Assembly (NCBI GenBank): GCA_017624955.1 | Contig: JAGAMA010000025.1 | Span: forward strand, 62,001-126,000 | Direction: 5' to 3' | Origin: Alistipes sp. | GTDB lineage: Bacteria > Bacteroidota > Bacteroidia > Bacteroidales > Rikenellaceae | DNA: 64,000 bases | In this document: one piece after another, positions 53,698-62,162 of the stretch | Position numbering within the stretch: position 1 is the first letter of the stretch | Layout: the number at the start of each line of letters is the position of its first letter | Notes under the pieces: generated by a model | The model's input: only the letters and a program-made list of their open reading frames with translations | Databases searched by the model: none | Told to the model about the DNA's origin: nothing | Program-made: the position numbers and the translations under genes

Positions 53698-55071
53698 CTA
53701 TTTTTGGGTGTAATTGATATTCTCTTCGCTTACCTGCTCGGCATTTACGACACGCTTGACAAAGTCGGTAACCTCGCCGACGGTGATGTTCTTCAGCTCG
53801 ACCTCCCGAATCGGACGACGTGCATCGCCCTTCAGATCATAGATGGCCTGCGTGCGCTTGCAGGTTACATCCTCCATGTAGAGGCCGCGGATGCGCGTGA
53901 TGCTGTCCCGGTAGGTGGGCACCAGGTCGCGCCATTGGTACAGGACATCCATATCGACCTCCATCACGCGCTGCATCGCCTCGGCCTCGACACGCTTCAT
54001 CCAGATATTCTCGACAAAACCGCCGCGACGGTGGTTCGTCTTGACGAAGAAGAGGCGGAAGACCGAGTCGCGCACCTCGCAATCGTGCATGTAGACATTG
54101 CGCACGCCGCCCGACATCTCGCTGCCGATGCCCAGCAGGACATGGCCCTGCAGTACGGTGCAGTTGCGGACAACGATATTCTCCGAGGGGGCGTTGAGTC
54201 GCCAGGCATCTTGGTTGCGCCCCGCCTTGATGACCACGGCATCGTCGCCCTGATCAAATTGGCAATCCTCGATGAGGAAGTTGCGGCTCATCTCGATATC
54301 CACGCCGTCGTTGTTGTGGCCGTGGGCATAGACGTCGAGGTTGCGGACAATACCGCCATCACACAGGAAGAGGTGGATGGTCCAGAAGGGGCTTTCGCGG
54401 ATCTTGAAGCTGTCGAGCAGGATATTTTTGCAACGGTTGAAGTGAATCAGGTGGGGGCGCATGTTGTTCTCGCCCACAGCCATCTGGCGCTCCTCGACGG
54501 GCACATCGGTCGAAGCCATCGTGTAGAGTTGCTTCAGGGCCTCCATGTGCGGCTTGGGGCGCTTGAACCAGGTGCGCCAGGTCCCCATGATCGGGGCGAG
54601 CGTACCCGTACCCGTGATGGCGATATTCTCGCACTCAAAGGCGTAGAGCAGGGGCGAGTAGTTGTAGCACTCCATACCCTCCCATGAGGTCATCACGGCC
54701 GGCAGATAGTCCGACGGATTGTCTGTAAAGCGGAGCGTAGCGCCCTCGGCCAGGTGCAGGTTGACGTTGCTGAGTAAGTGAATCGGGCCCGTGAGCCACT
54801 CGCCGTGAGGGACAACCACACGGCCGCCTCCCGCCTTGTTGCAGGCTTCGATTGCGCGGGCGATCGCCTCCGTATTGCTCACTTCGCCACCTGCCACAGC
54901 TCCGTAGTCGGCGATCGAGAAGTCTTGTGCCGGGAAGATGCACTCCCGAATCCCCTCCATCGCAAAGGGGGCATCGACTTCGATCGTTTTGTAGCTTACC
55001 ACCGGATGCGAACAGGCCCCCGACATGAGGACGGCCAGCAGCGCCGCTACATGCAATAAGTATCTTTTCAT
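53698..55071 (-). CDS. GH28 family lipoprotein with altered RIK motif
   Basis: 457 residues with a lipoprotein signal ending at Cys20 (AVLMSGAC). The beta-helix has NNDGVD (253-258), GDD (275-277) and GH (309-310). Where GH28 enzymes usually have RIK, this protein has FVK (342-344), with the surrounding sequence (KTNHRRGG) still aligned to KTNARRGG in the GH28 at 5662-7074. That arginine normally contacts the substrate carboxylate, so a different substrate at that subsite is likely. It lies 11 bp after the GH115 gene. Confidence 0.88.
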   Translation of the reverse strand: MKRYLLHVAALLAVLMSGACSHPVVSYKTIEVDAPFAMEGIRECIFPAQDFSIADYGAVAGGEVSNTEAIARAIEACNKAGGGRVVVPHGEWLTGPIHLLSNVNLHLAEGATLRFTDNPSDYLPAVMTSWEGMECYNYSPLLYAFECENIAITGTGTLAPIMGTWRTWFKRPKPHMEALKQLYTMASTDVPVEERQMAVGENNMRPHLIHFNRCKNILLDSFKIRESPFWTIHLFLCDGGIVRNLDVYAHGHNNDGVDIEMSRNFLIEDCQFDQGDDAVVIKAGRNQDAWRLNAPSENIVVRNCTVLQGHVLLGIGSEMSGGVRNVYMHDCEVRDSVFRLFFVKTNHRRGGFVENIWMKRVEAEAMQRVMEVDMDVLYQWRDLVPTYRDSITRIRGLYMEDVTCKRTQAIYDLKGDARRPIREVELKNITVGEVTDFVKRVVNAEQVSEENINYTQK

Positions 55072-55082
55072 GGTGTTTTAGG

Positions 55083-57431
55083 TTATTCGGTTTTTGGGTC
55101 GTAGAGGTAAATCTGATCCAGCACAACCCCCTCGTCCAAGGCCGTAAAGGTCAGGCGGTGGCGCTTTTGGGGTGCGATGGGGAGTACCACGCGGCGTACG
55201 GCCCGGTTCGTCAGTACGTTTATCTTCCACTCCTCGCTGCGACCGCGCGTTTCGTAGGCAATCGGGTCGGTCGTGTGGCCATCGAGCGCGAGGGTGAAGC
55301 GCAGCTGCTCCTCGATCGGGTGGTTGGGCAGCAGGCACACCTCGACCTCCACCGAGTCGGCCTCCAAGCCTGCACACACGAACTCGATCGTTTGCCCCTT
55401 GGCAACGGCGGCGGCCCGCTCCTCGTAGCCTAACCCCTCGCACAGCGTAGGCGACCCCGATGCGCAATCCGCGCCATTCCATTGGGCAAGCGGTGTCCGA
55501 GGTTGTGGCAACTCACGCGCGGCCGCGTCGCGCTTCACGCGATCGAAGACGGGCAGGCGGCGCGGGCGGAAATCCATGATGTGATTCCACTTGGGCGTGT
55601 TGTAAAGTCGGGTCAGCGAGTCGATGCGGTCGTAGGCCTGATCGCTCTCCGCCCAATCGGCCTTGCCGTGGCGGGCCAGCTGCGCCTTGAGCAGCTTTTC
55701 GTTCATCAGTGTAGCCGCCTCGACGGGGTATTTCACGAGTTGGAAGTAGGTTGCCTGCTTCTCCTCGGGGATTGAGCGCTCGGCCCGATTGACCGCCTCG
55801 GCCAGTTGCCCGTAGGCCGCAAGGCGTGTGCGGATCTCCTCCTCGCTCCAGGGTAGGTCGCACACGACTTTGTACTTCGGGTCACGCTCCTCGGTGCGTG
55901 TATTGCCCATAAATTCGGGTTTGCGGATGTAGGCCAGGCGGTAGTGCTCCTGCATGACGGGCGCGAGGCGCTTGGCGATTTTTGCGCCAAACTCACGCTC
56001 GAGGAAGGCGCGTTGATGAGCCTTCACGCCCTGCTGCTTGACCGCCTCGGGATTCCAGGCCAGGTCGAGGAACAGCTCGATCTGATACTCCAAGGGTTTG
56101 ATATCGCCCACGTTGAGTACCCAAATCTTTTGGATGCCTCGCTCGTAGGCCTTCGTCATCTCGTGGTAGATGAGCGAGGGGTGTGCCGTACCGAGCCAGA
56201 GGTAGTCGTGCGGACGACCCCAGTAGGAGGCGTGGTAGTAGAGACCGTTGCCACCCTTGCGGGCACGCTCCTCGGGGGTGGGGAAGTGGCGGATGTAGCC
56301 GTAGTTGTCGTCACACCACATGAGCGTCACCTCGTCGGGCACCTCCAGCCCTGCATGGTAGATATCCAAGACCTCCTTGTAGGGGATAAAGACCTGCGGA
56401 ATTTGCGCTACATCCTCATTGACATAGCGCGCAAGCAGTTCGCGCTGATCCTTCAGTACGCGCGTTAAGACCGCCTTCTGCTCCTCGATGGTTTTCGCAC
56501 CGTTCATTGCGCCATCGTGTACGCCACGCATGCCGAGCGTGTAGAGGTTATCCGAGCCGGCTACCTGCTGCGTGCGCTCCTCCCAGAAGGCGAGGACATG
56601 ACGGCTGTTGTGTACATAGTCGTAGTCGCCCACGCCGTCGCGCCGCCACTCGCCATTCGTGTTGCGCATCATTGGCTCGCAGTGCGAGGTGCCGATGAAG
56701 ATGCCGAAGCGGTCGGCCACCTCTTGGTTGCCCGGCGTGAAGTAGAACGGCACGGTGCATTCGTGCATTGCGGGCCAAAAGGTGTTGGCACGCAGGCGCA
56801 GGAGCAGCTCGAAGATGCGCTCGTGGCTCTTCGGGCCGATCTGTCCCTCCACCTCGCTCGGCTCGTAATTCTTCCAGCTCCAGGGGGTTAAACCCCAATC
56901 CTCGTCGTTGAGGAAGATGCCGCGATAGGCCACCGCAGGGGCTTGTGTGTGGCGATAGTCGTGCGGAAGGCGGAAGTGCGACCGCTTCTTGGGCGTAGCA
57001 TCGGCCCACCACTCCCAGGGCGAAACACCGATGAGGCGCGAAAGTTCCAGGATGCCGTAGGCCGTGCCGCGCTTGTCGCTACCGGCAATGATCAGACGGC
57101 CATCCGGCGCAACGGTGAGCAGGAAGGCCTCCTGCCGCCCCTTGAGCGGGGAGAGATCGACCCCTGCCGTCTCGATCAGCCTGCTTACCCCCAGCGTGCC
57201 GACCAGGATGGTGCTTTGGCTGCCGTCGGCCGATAGCTCCAGGGGCGATGCAAAGACCGCCTCCAGGTCGCGCTCCAGAAGCGAGAGGGCGGTATGCACC
57301 ACCTGCTCTTCGCCCTCGGCGCAAGCGATTTTCACGGCCTCGCCCGAGTGAATGGCAAAGTGGGGACGTGTGCAGGCCGCAAGGGCCAGCACAAGAAGCA
57401 TCAAAAGCGGAAAGCGGTGTTTGCGGTTCAT
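55083..57431 (-). CDS. GH115-family alpha-glucuronidase, lipoprotein
   Basis: 782 residues with a lipoprotein signal ending at Cys20 (LVLALAAC). Family features in order are a small N-terminal domain (GSDKRGTAYGILELSRLIGVSPWEWWADA), YRGIFLNDEDWGLTPWSWK, RLRANTFWPAMHECTVPF, FGIFIGTSHCEPMMRN, EVTLMWCDDNYGYIRHFP and NVGDIKPLEYQIELF. GH115 enzymes remove (4-O-methyl)glucuronic acid from xylan or from other plant glycans such as arabinogalactan. In this pectin operon it may act on glucuronic-acid-decorated side chains. It sits between the CE12 and GH28 genes, 11-15 bp on either side. Confidence 0.92.
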   Translation of the reverse strand: MNRKHRFPLLMLLVLALAACTRPHFAIHSGEAVKIACAEGEEQVVHTALSLLERDLEAVFASPLELSADGSQSTILVGTLGVSRLIETAGVDLSPLKGRQEAFLLTVAPDGRLIIAGSDKRGTAYGILELSRLIGVSPWEWWADATPKKRSHFRLPHDYRHTQAPAVAYRGIFLNDEDWGLTPWSWKNYEPSEVEGQIGPKSHERIFELLLRLRANTFWPAMHECTVPFYFTPGNQEVADRFGIFIGTSHCEPMMRNTNGEWRRDGVGDYDYVHNSRHVLAFWEERTQQVAGSDNLYTLGMRGVHDGAMNGAKTIEEQKAVLTRVLKDQRELLARYVNEDVAQIPQVFIPYKEVLDIYHAGLEVPDEVTLMWCDDNYGYIRHFPTPEERARKGGNGLYYHASYWGRPHDYLWLGTAHPSLIYHEMTKAYERGIQKIWVLNVGDIKPLEYQIELFLDLAWNPEAVKQQGVKAHQRAFLEREFGAKIAKRLAPVMQEHYRLAYIRKPEFMGNTRTEERDPKYKVVCDLPWSEEEIRTRLAAYGQLAEAVNRAERSIPEEKQATYFQLVKYPVEAATLMNEKLLKAQLARHGKADWAESDQAYDRIDSLTRLYNTPKWNHIMDFRPRRLPVFDRVKRDAAARELPQPRTPLAQWNGADCASGSPTLCEGLGYEERAAAVAKGQTIEFVCAGLEADSVEVEVCLLPNHPIEEQLRFTLALDGHTTDPIAYETRGRSEEWKINVLTNRAVRRVVLPIAPQKRHRLTFTALDEGVVLDQIYLYDPKTE

Positions 57432-57446
57432 GGGGTGGGTGTTATG

Positions 57447-59090
57447 CTATTTCAAATACTCCTTCAGCGGGCAATCGGTCGCCTGCAACCCCTCGGCAAT
57501 GCTTTGGGCGTTGAGTTGTGCACCCTTGAGCGAGGAGTGGGTATGGTCGCGGTTGAAGTACTCGCCAACGACACGCAGCCCCTCTTCGTAGCCCATCTTC
57601 TCGAGCTTGTCGCCCGAAAGTTTGTTCAGGTCGATGTAGTAGGCCCCTGCCTGCTCGGCCGCCTCGCGCGTCCACTTGCCAAACGAGTTGGTGTTGCGCT
57701 GAATCTTGCCGTTGTCGAACATGTTGCGCGGCGTGTGGCTCAGGACGATCGGAATCGCCCCCTTCTCCTTGGCATCCATGATAAACTTGCGCAGGTACCA
57801 GCCGAAGGTGTAGATCACCTGGTACATGCCCGTCTTCTCCATCTTGAAGACCTTGCTTTCGTAGCCCGAACCGGGAAGCTCGGCACGCGCCTTGCCCGTG
57901 TTGATCGCACCGGCATCGTTGTGACCAAACTGAATCAGCACGAAGTCGCCCGGTTGCAGGGCGTTATAGACCTTGTCCCAGCGACCCTCGTCGAGGAACG
58001 TACGGGCACTGCGACCCGCCATGGCGTGGTTCTCGACCGTGATTCGCTCCTCGTCGAAGAGCTCGTGAATCACGCTGCCCCAGCCCCACATGCCGTCCTC
58101 TTCGGTGTCGCGGTTCTTCACCGTGCTGTCGCCAATCGTGAAGAGCATCGGGATCCCCTCGCGGCGGGTAGCACCCGTCAGGGTGTCCTTCTCGATCGGC
58201 TTCAGATAGCGGGCCAGCTCCAACCCCTTATAGTTACGGATACCTTCGGCTGCCGACTCGGCATTGACCCTTGCACCGAAGGCGCTCGTGTGGATGCGGT
58301 CGAGGTAGAACATATACTTTACCTTCTCCTTGCCGAACTTCTCGAACTTTTGAGCCGTGATCTCGTTCAGGTCGATGAAGGGGATGCGCTCCTTTTTGGC
58401 TACCTGCTTGGCCCAGAGGCCGAAGGTCTCGTTCACGCGCGTAATAATGGTGCTGTCGGCATCCTGCCAGGCGTTGCGCGGAGTGAGCGACATGAGGATC
58501 GGGTGTGCCCCCTTGGCCTTCACGTCGGCAATGTAGCGGCGCATATACTCGCCAAAGGTGTAAACTCTCTCCTTTACGCCCGTCTCCTGAATCGTTACAT
58601 CGAGCGTCTCTTTGCCGATGCCGGGGATCGAGGCGCGGGCACGACCGTGGTCATAGGGCCCGTTGTCGTTGTGTCCCAGCTCGATGATTACCCAGTCGCC
58701 CTTGCGGATGCCCTTCAGCACATTGGGCCACAGGCGGTTGTAGAAGGTGCGGCTGCTCGTGCCACCCAGGGCGTGGTTCTCGACCGTGATTTGCTCCTCG
58801 TCGAAATACTCATGGGCGAAATAGCCCCACCCCCATTGGCCGTTGTTACCGTTGCCGAGCGTGCCGGTACGCATCGTCGAGTTGCCGACAAGGAACAGAA
58901 CGGGATTCTCCCCCTTGCGACTCGATCCCGAAATGGGACGGGCCGTGCGGGCGATGTTGAGGCTGTCGAGCGTGTTGTCGATCACCTGATTTACATCCTT
59001 CATCGGGGCGCTTACCTTGTTTTGCGCCTGAGAGCCAAAGCCTACGCCGAGGGCGCACAACAGGCTGAGGCAGAGTTTGAAACATTTCAT
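57447..59090 (-). CDS. Rhamnogalacturonan acetylesterase with two CE12-type SGNH domains, secreted
   Basis: 547 residues with a signal peptide (cleavage after GSQAQ). It carries two SGNH esterase domains. Domain 1 (~60-300) has FLVGNSTMRT, ELGHNDNGPYD and YLDRIHTSAFGA. Domain 2 (~310-547) has FTIGDSTVKNRD, QFGHNDAGAIN and FNRDHTHSSLKGA. Each keeps the Ser and the Asp-x-x-His needed for catalysis. In domain 1 the GDS aspartate is replaced by asparagine (GNST). Expected to remove acetyl groups from galacturonic acid in rhamnogalacturonan I before lyase and hydrolase action. Lies 19 bp after GH2 and 15 bp before GH115. Confidence 0.92.
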   Translation of the reverse strand: MKCFKLCLSLLCALGVGFGSQAQNKVSAPMKDVNQVIDNTLDSLNIARTARPISGSSRKGENPVLFLVGNSTMRTGTLGNGNNGQWGWGYFAHEYFDEEQITVENHALGGTSSRTFYNRLWPNVLKGIRKGDWVIIELGHNDNGPYDHGRARASIPGIGKETLDVTIQETGVKERVYTFGEYMRRYIADVKAKGAHPILMSLTPRNAWQDADSTIITRVNETFGLWAKQVAKKERIPFIDLNEITAQKFEKFGKEKVKYMFYLDRIHTSAFGARVNAESAAEGIRNYKGLELARYLKPIEKDTLTGATRREGIPMLFTIGDSTVKNRDTEEDGMWGWGSVIHELFDEERITVENHAMAGRSARTFLDEGRWDKVYNALQPGDFVLIQFGHNDAGAINTGKARAELPGSGYESKVFKMEKTGMYQVIYTFGWYLRKFIMDAKEKGAIPIVLSHTPRNMFDNGKIQRNTNSFGKWTREAAEQAGAYYIDLNKLSGDKLEKMGYEEGLRVVGEYFNRDHTHSSLKGAQLNAQSIAEGLQATDCPLKEYLK

Positions 59091-59109
59091 GGTATGATCT
59101 TTTTTTTGT

Positions 59110-62100
59110 CTATTGCTTCAGGTTTTGCTTAAATTCCACTTCCACGATGCGCAGTTCGTGGTTGGTCTTATCGCCATTCTTGGCCTTGAAGAGGTCCAGC
59201 TCCCCGGCAGCGGGGGCGGCTACCTCGACAATCTGCCCGAATTGATCGCTCTCCTCACTCGCGCCCTGCAGGCGAATCGTAATCCGATCCGACTCGACGG
59301 GTTTTACCGCGAGGTGGATGTAGCCTAAGCTCTTCGGCGTGTTGCCACTCCAAATCAGCTCCTCGTCGGCGTAAATCTCGATCGGGTAGCTGCGCATGCG
59401 CCACCCCGTGAGCTTCATACATACCTCATCAACGCGCGCCTTGCGCTCCAGGCGGTAGCTGATCCAGGCTGTGCTCGGTCGTCCATCGTTCTTCCACTCG
59501 CTCAGCTCGTTGTCGTCGAAGCTGTTGGCGGCCTCCTCCTGATGCACACCTGCCGTAGCCGATACGATAGGAATAGCTCGTTTCGTCGTCGTAAAGGAGG
59601 GGGCGAGCGGTGTCTCGCCACGGGTTAAGCGCCCCTCTAACTCCTCGCCTGTGAGGTAGCGGCTCAGGCCATCCTTGACCTCGATCGGCAGGGTCGAAAG
59701 CTCAATCTCTGCCCCCTGCAACCCCTCGGCACTTGCCGTGATGCGCACCTTGCCCGCCTCGGTGAGCGATCGCACTAGGGCGCGGTTGATACCGCACTCG
59801 ACGGGAAGATCGCGCTTTAAGATGTAGTTATCTGCCCCCTGCGCAATGCCGCCACGCCACTCGGCAGGACCCTCCACCTCGAAGTGGATCAGGTGGTTGG
59901 CAAGCGGGCAGCGTCGTCCTGCCTCGTCCACCACCTCAAACTCCAGAAGCACCATATCGGCTCCGTCGGCCTTCCACCCCTTCGGATTTTGGATCGCCTT
60001 CAGGACGATGCGTCGCGGTTCGTCGGCCGTCTGCAGGGTGGCGCGGCAACACTCCTTGCCCTCGTTGTCGTAACCCACAGCCACCAACTCGCCCTCCTCG
60101 AAGCGTACATCGGCGAACGTGAAGAGGAAGCGGTAGCTCTGCTTACCACGGCCTAACGATTTGCCGTTGAGCCACAGCTCGACCTCCTCGGCCGAGGAGA
60201 CGACATAGATCGGTTTTACGACATCCTCCTTGTAGTTCCAGTGGCCGACGATGTGGATGCGCGGCTGCTCGATATCGACCCAGCCGTCCCACATCACCTG
60301 ATGGGCAAAGAAGGGATCTTTCGGGATGCGCATCGGGTCGGTGACACCACTGCGGCGGTAGTTCTCGTCGCCGCGGAAGTGGGTGTTCGTGTCCGAGAAG
60401 ATGATCTTCACGCCGCCCGAGCTGACACGGTCGCCCGTGCCGGGGCGCTCTAACCAATAGTCGTACCAGCGGATGACGTTCTCGATCGTGAAGGAGTCCT
60501 GGTTGTGGTTGTAGGCGCTCATGTCTTTGCGCTGCTGACCGCGGTAGAGCATGCCCTGGTGGGATACCTTGTTGGCCTCGTTGCCGATGTGATAGGGGTA
60601 GGAGTACTCGTCCCAATATTTGCGCAGACCCTCGTCGCGGCAATACTCCATGGCCCACATCGGGTGGTGTTTGCTCTTGTTGATGTAGAGCATCTCGCCG
60701 CCATACTCCGCCTCGCGGATGTCGAGCATCTCGCGCGAACCGATGGCACGGCCACCGTGCGGATCGAACTTGTCGCGGATGGCCTTCATCTGAAGCATGT
60801 GGTCGCGCGAAATAGACTCGTTGCCACACTCGTAGAAGATGATGCTGGGGTTGTTGCGGTTGTAGATGATGGCATCGCGCATAAGCTCCATGCGCTGCTC
60901 CCATTGGCGACCCTCGCGGTCCTTCTCGGCATCGCCCGCAGGCATCGCCTGCATCAGACCCACGCGGTCACACGACTCGATATCCTGCTTCCAGGGGGTG
61001 ATGTGCATCCAACGCACCAGGTTGGCATTACCCTCCACCATCAGGCCGTTGCTGTAGTCGCTCAACCAGGCCGGAATGCTCATCCCCACGGCGGGCCACT
61101 CGTTGCTCGTGCGCTGGGCGAAGCCCTTGACCTGGATCACGCGGTCGTTGAGCCAAATCTTGCCCTCCGCGAAGCGCGTTTTGCGGAATCCGGTGCGGGT
61201 TGCCACTTCGTCCACCTTGCGGCCATCGACCCACAGGGCGGTCTTGACCGTGTAGAGATAGCCGTAACCCCAGCTCCAGAAGTGAAGCCCCTCGGCCTCG
61301 GCGGCGGCCTTCAGCGTGGTTGTCTCGCCCGCCTCGATGCGCGTGGGATCGCTCTCGAATTGGCGCACGATCTTCCCGTCGGGCGCGATGACAGAGACCT
61401 TATAAACGACCTCGCGGGCGCGCTTCGATTCGTTGCGCACCTCCGACTCGGCATGAATCACGGCCGTACGCTCCGCGATACGCATCTGATCGGCATAGAT
61501 ATAGACACCCGTTGTCCGGAGGTTGCTGTAGAGCGGAAGGGTTTGGTAGAGCTTATCCGTGACGTGCAACCACACATTCTTGGGGATGCCGCCATAGTTG
61601 GCGTTGAAGTTGCGGTCGCTCCATTGGTACTTGGTGTCGGTGGCGCGCTCCTTGTAGGCCCAGTTGTTGTCGATGCGCACGGCGATGACATTCTCGCCGC
61701 CATAATTGATGTGGGGCGTGAGATCGAAACCGACGGCCATCGCGCCGTTCTCGTGCAGACCGAGGTAGTGTCCGTTGATGTAGAAGTCCGCACCCTGACG
61801 AACACCCTCAAACTCCACAAAGACCTTCTTGTTCTTGTGCTCCTTCTTGAGGCGGAAGTGCTTGCGATACCAGACGATCGTATCCGTCAGGTCGTGGATA
61901 TCGAGGCGGAAAGCCTCATCCTCGTTGAAGGGGCGGGGGAGGGTTACCTCTTTCCAATCCCCGTCCTCGAAATACACCTCCTTTGCCTCGGCGATATCCC
62001 CGACACGGAGCAACCAGGCGGCGTTGAAGTTGAACTTTTCGCGCACGGGCGCAGCCGAGGCTGCCTGGAAGATACCGAGCCAGGCGACCAATAGCAGGAG

Positions 62101-62115
62101 TAGGCGATTACGCAT
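59110..62115 (-). CDS. GH2 beta-glycosidase, secreted
   Basis: 1001 residues from the ATG at 62115, chosen because it begins a signal peptide (MRNRLLLLLVAWLGIFQAASA); the frame extends upstream to 62376 only by overlapping the previous gene. GH2 order: jelly roll (FNAAWLLRVGDI, DTIVWYRKHFRL), Ig-like domain, TIM barrel with acid/base IIFYECGNES and nucleophile region WAMEYCRDE, then further beta domains. The C-terminal ~150 residues form a discoidin-like beta-sandwich (SFDDNELSEWKNDGRPSTAW). Could be a beta-galactosidase or beta-glucuronidase for pectin side chains. Second gene of the operon. Confidence 0.88.
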   Translation of the reverse strand: MRNRLLLLLVAWLGIFQAASAAPVREKFNFNAAWLLRVGDIAEAKEVYFEDGDWKEVTLPRPFNEDEAFRLDIHDLTDTIVWYRKHFRLKKEHKNKKVFVEFEGVRQGADFYINGHYLGLHENGAMAVGFDLTPHINYGGENVIAVRIDNNWAYKERATDTKYQWSDRNFNANYGGIPKNVWLHVTDKLYQTLPLYSNLRTTGVYIYADQMRIAERTAVIHAESEVRNESKRAREVVYKVSVIAPDGKIVRQFESDPTRIEAGETTTLKAAAEAEGLHFWSWGYGYLYTVKTALWVDGRKVDEVATRTGFRKTRFAEGKIWLNDRVIQVKGFAQRTSNEWPAVGMSIPAWLSDYSNGLMVEGNANLVRWMHITPWKQDIESCDRVGLMQAMPAGDAEKDREGRQWEQRMELMRDAIIYNRNNPSIIFYECGNESISRDHMLQMKAIRDKFDPHGGRAIGSREMLDIREAEYGGEMLYINKSKHHPMWAMEYCRDEGLRKYWDEYSYPYHIGNEANKVSHQGMLYRGQQRKDMSAYNHNQDSFTIENVIRWYDYWLERPGTGDRVSSGGVKIIFSDTNTHFRGDENYRRSGVTDPMRIPKDPFFAHQVMWDGWVDIEQPRIHIVGHWNYKEDVVKPIYVVSSAEEVELWLNGKSLGRGKQSYRFLFTFADVRFEEGELVAVGYDNEGKECCRATLQTADEPRRIVLKAIQNPKGWKADGADMVLLEFEVVDEAGRRCPLANHLIHFEVEGPAEWRGGIAQGADNYILKRDLPVECGINRALVRSLTEAGKVRITASAEGLQGAEIELSTLPIEVKDGLSRYLTGEELEGRLTRGETPLAPSFTTTKRAIPIVSATAGVHQEEAANSFDDNELSEWKNDGRPSTAWISYRLERKARVDEVCMKLTGWRMRSYPIEIYADEELIWSGNTPKSLGYIHLAVKPVESDRITIRLQGASEESDQFGQIVEVAAPAAGELDLFKAKNGDKTNHELRIVEVEFKQNLKQ

Positions 62116-62162
62116 AGCGGGAAGTTTGGGTTGAGGTTTGGTGTGCAGGGGGCGCAACGGCT

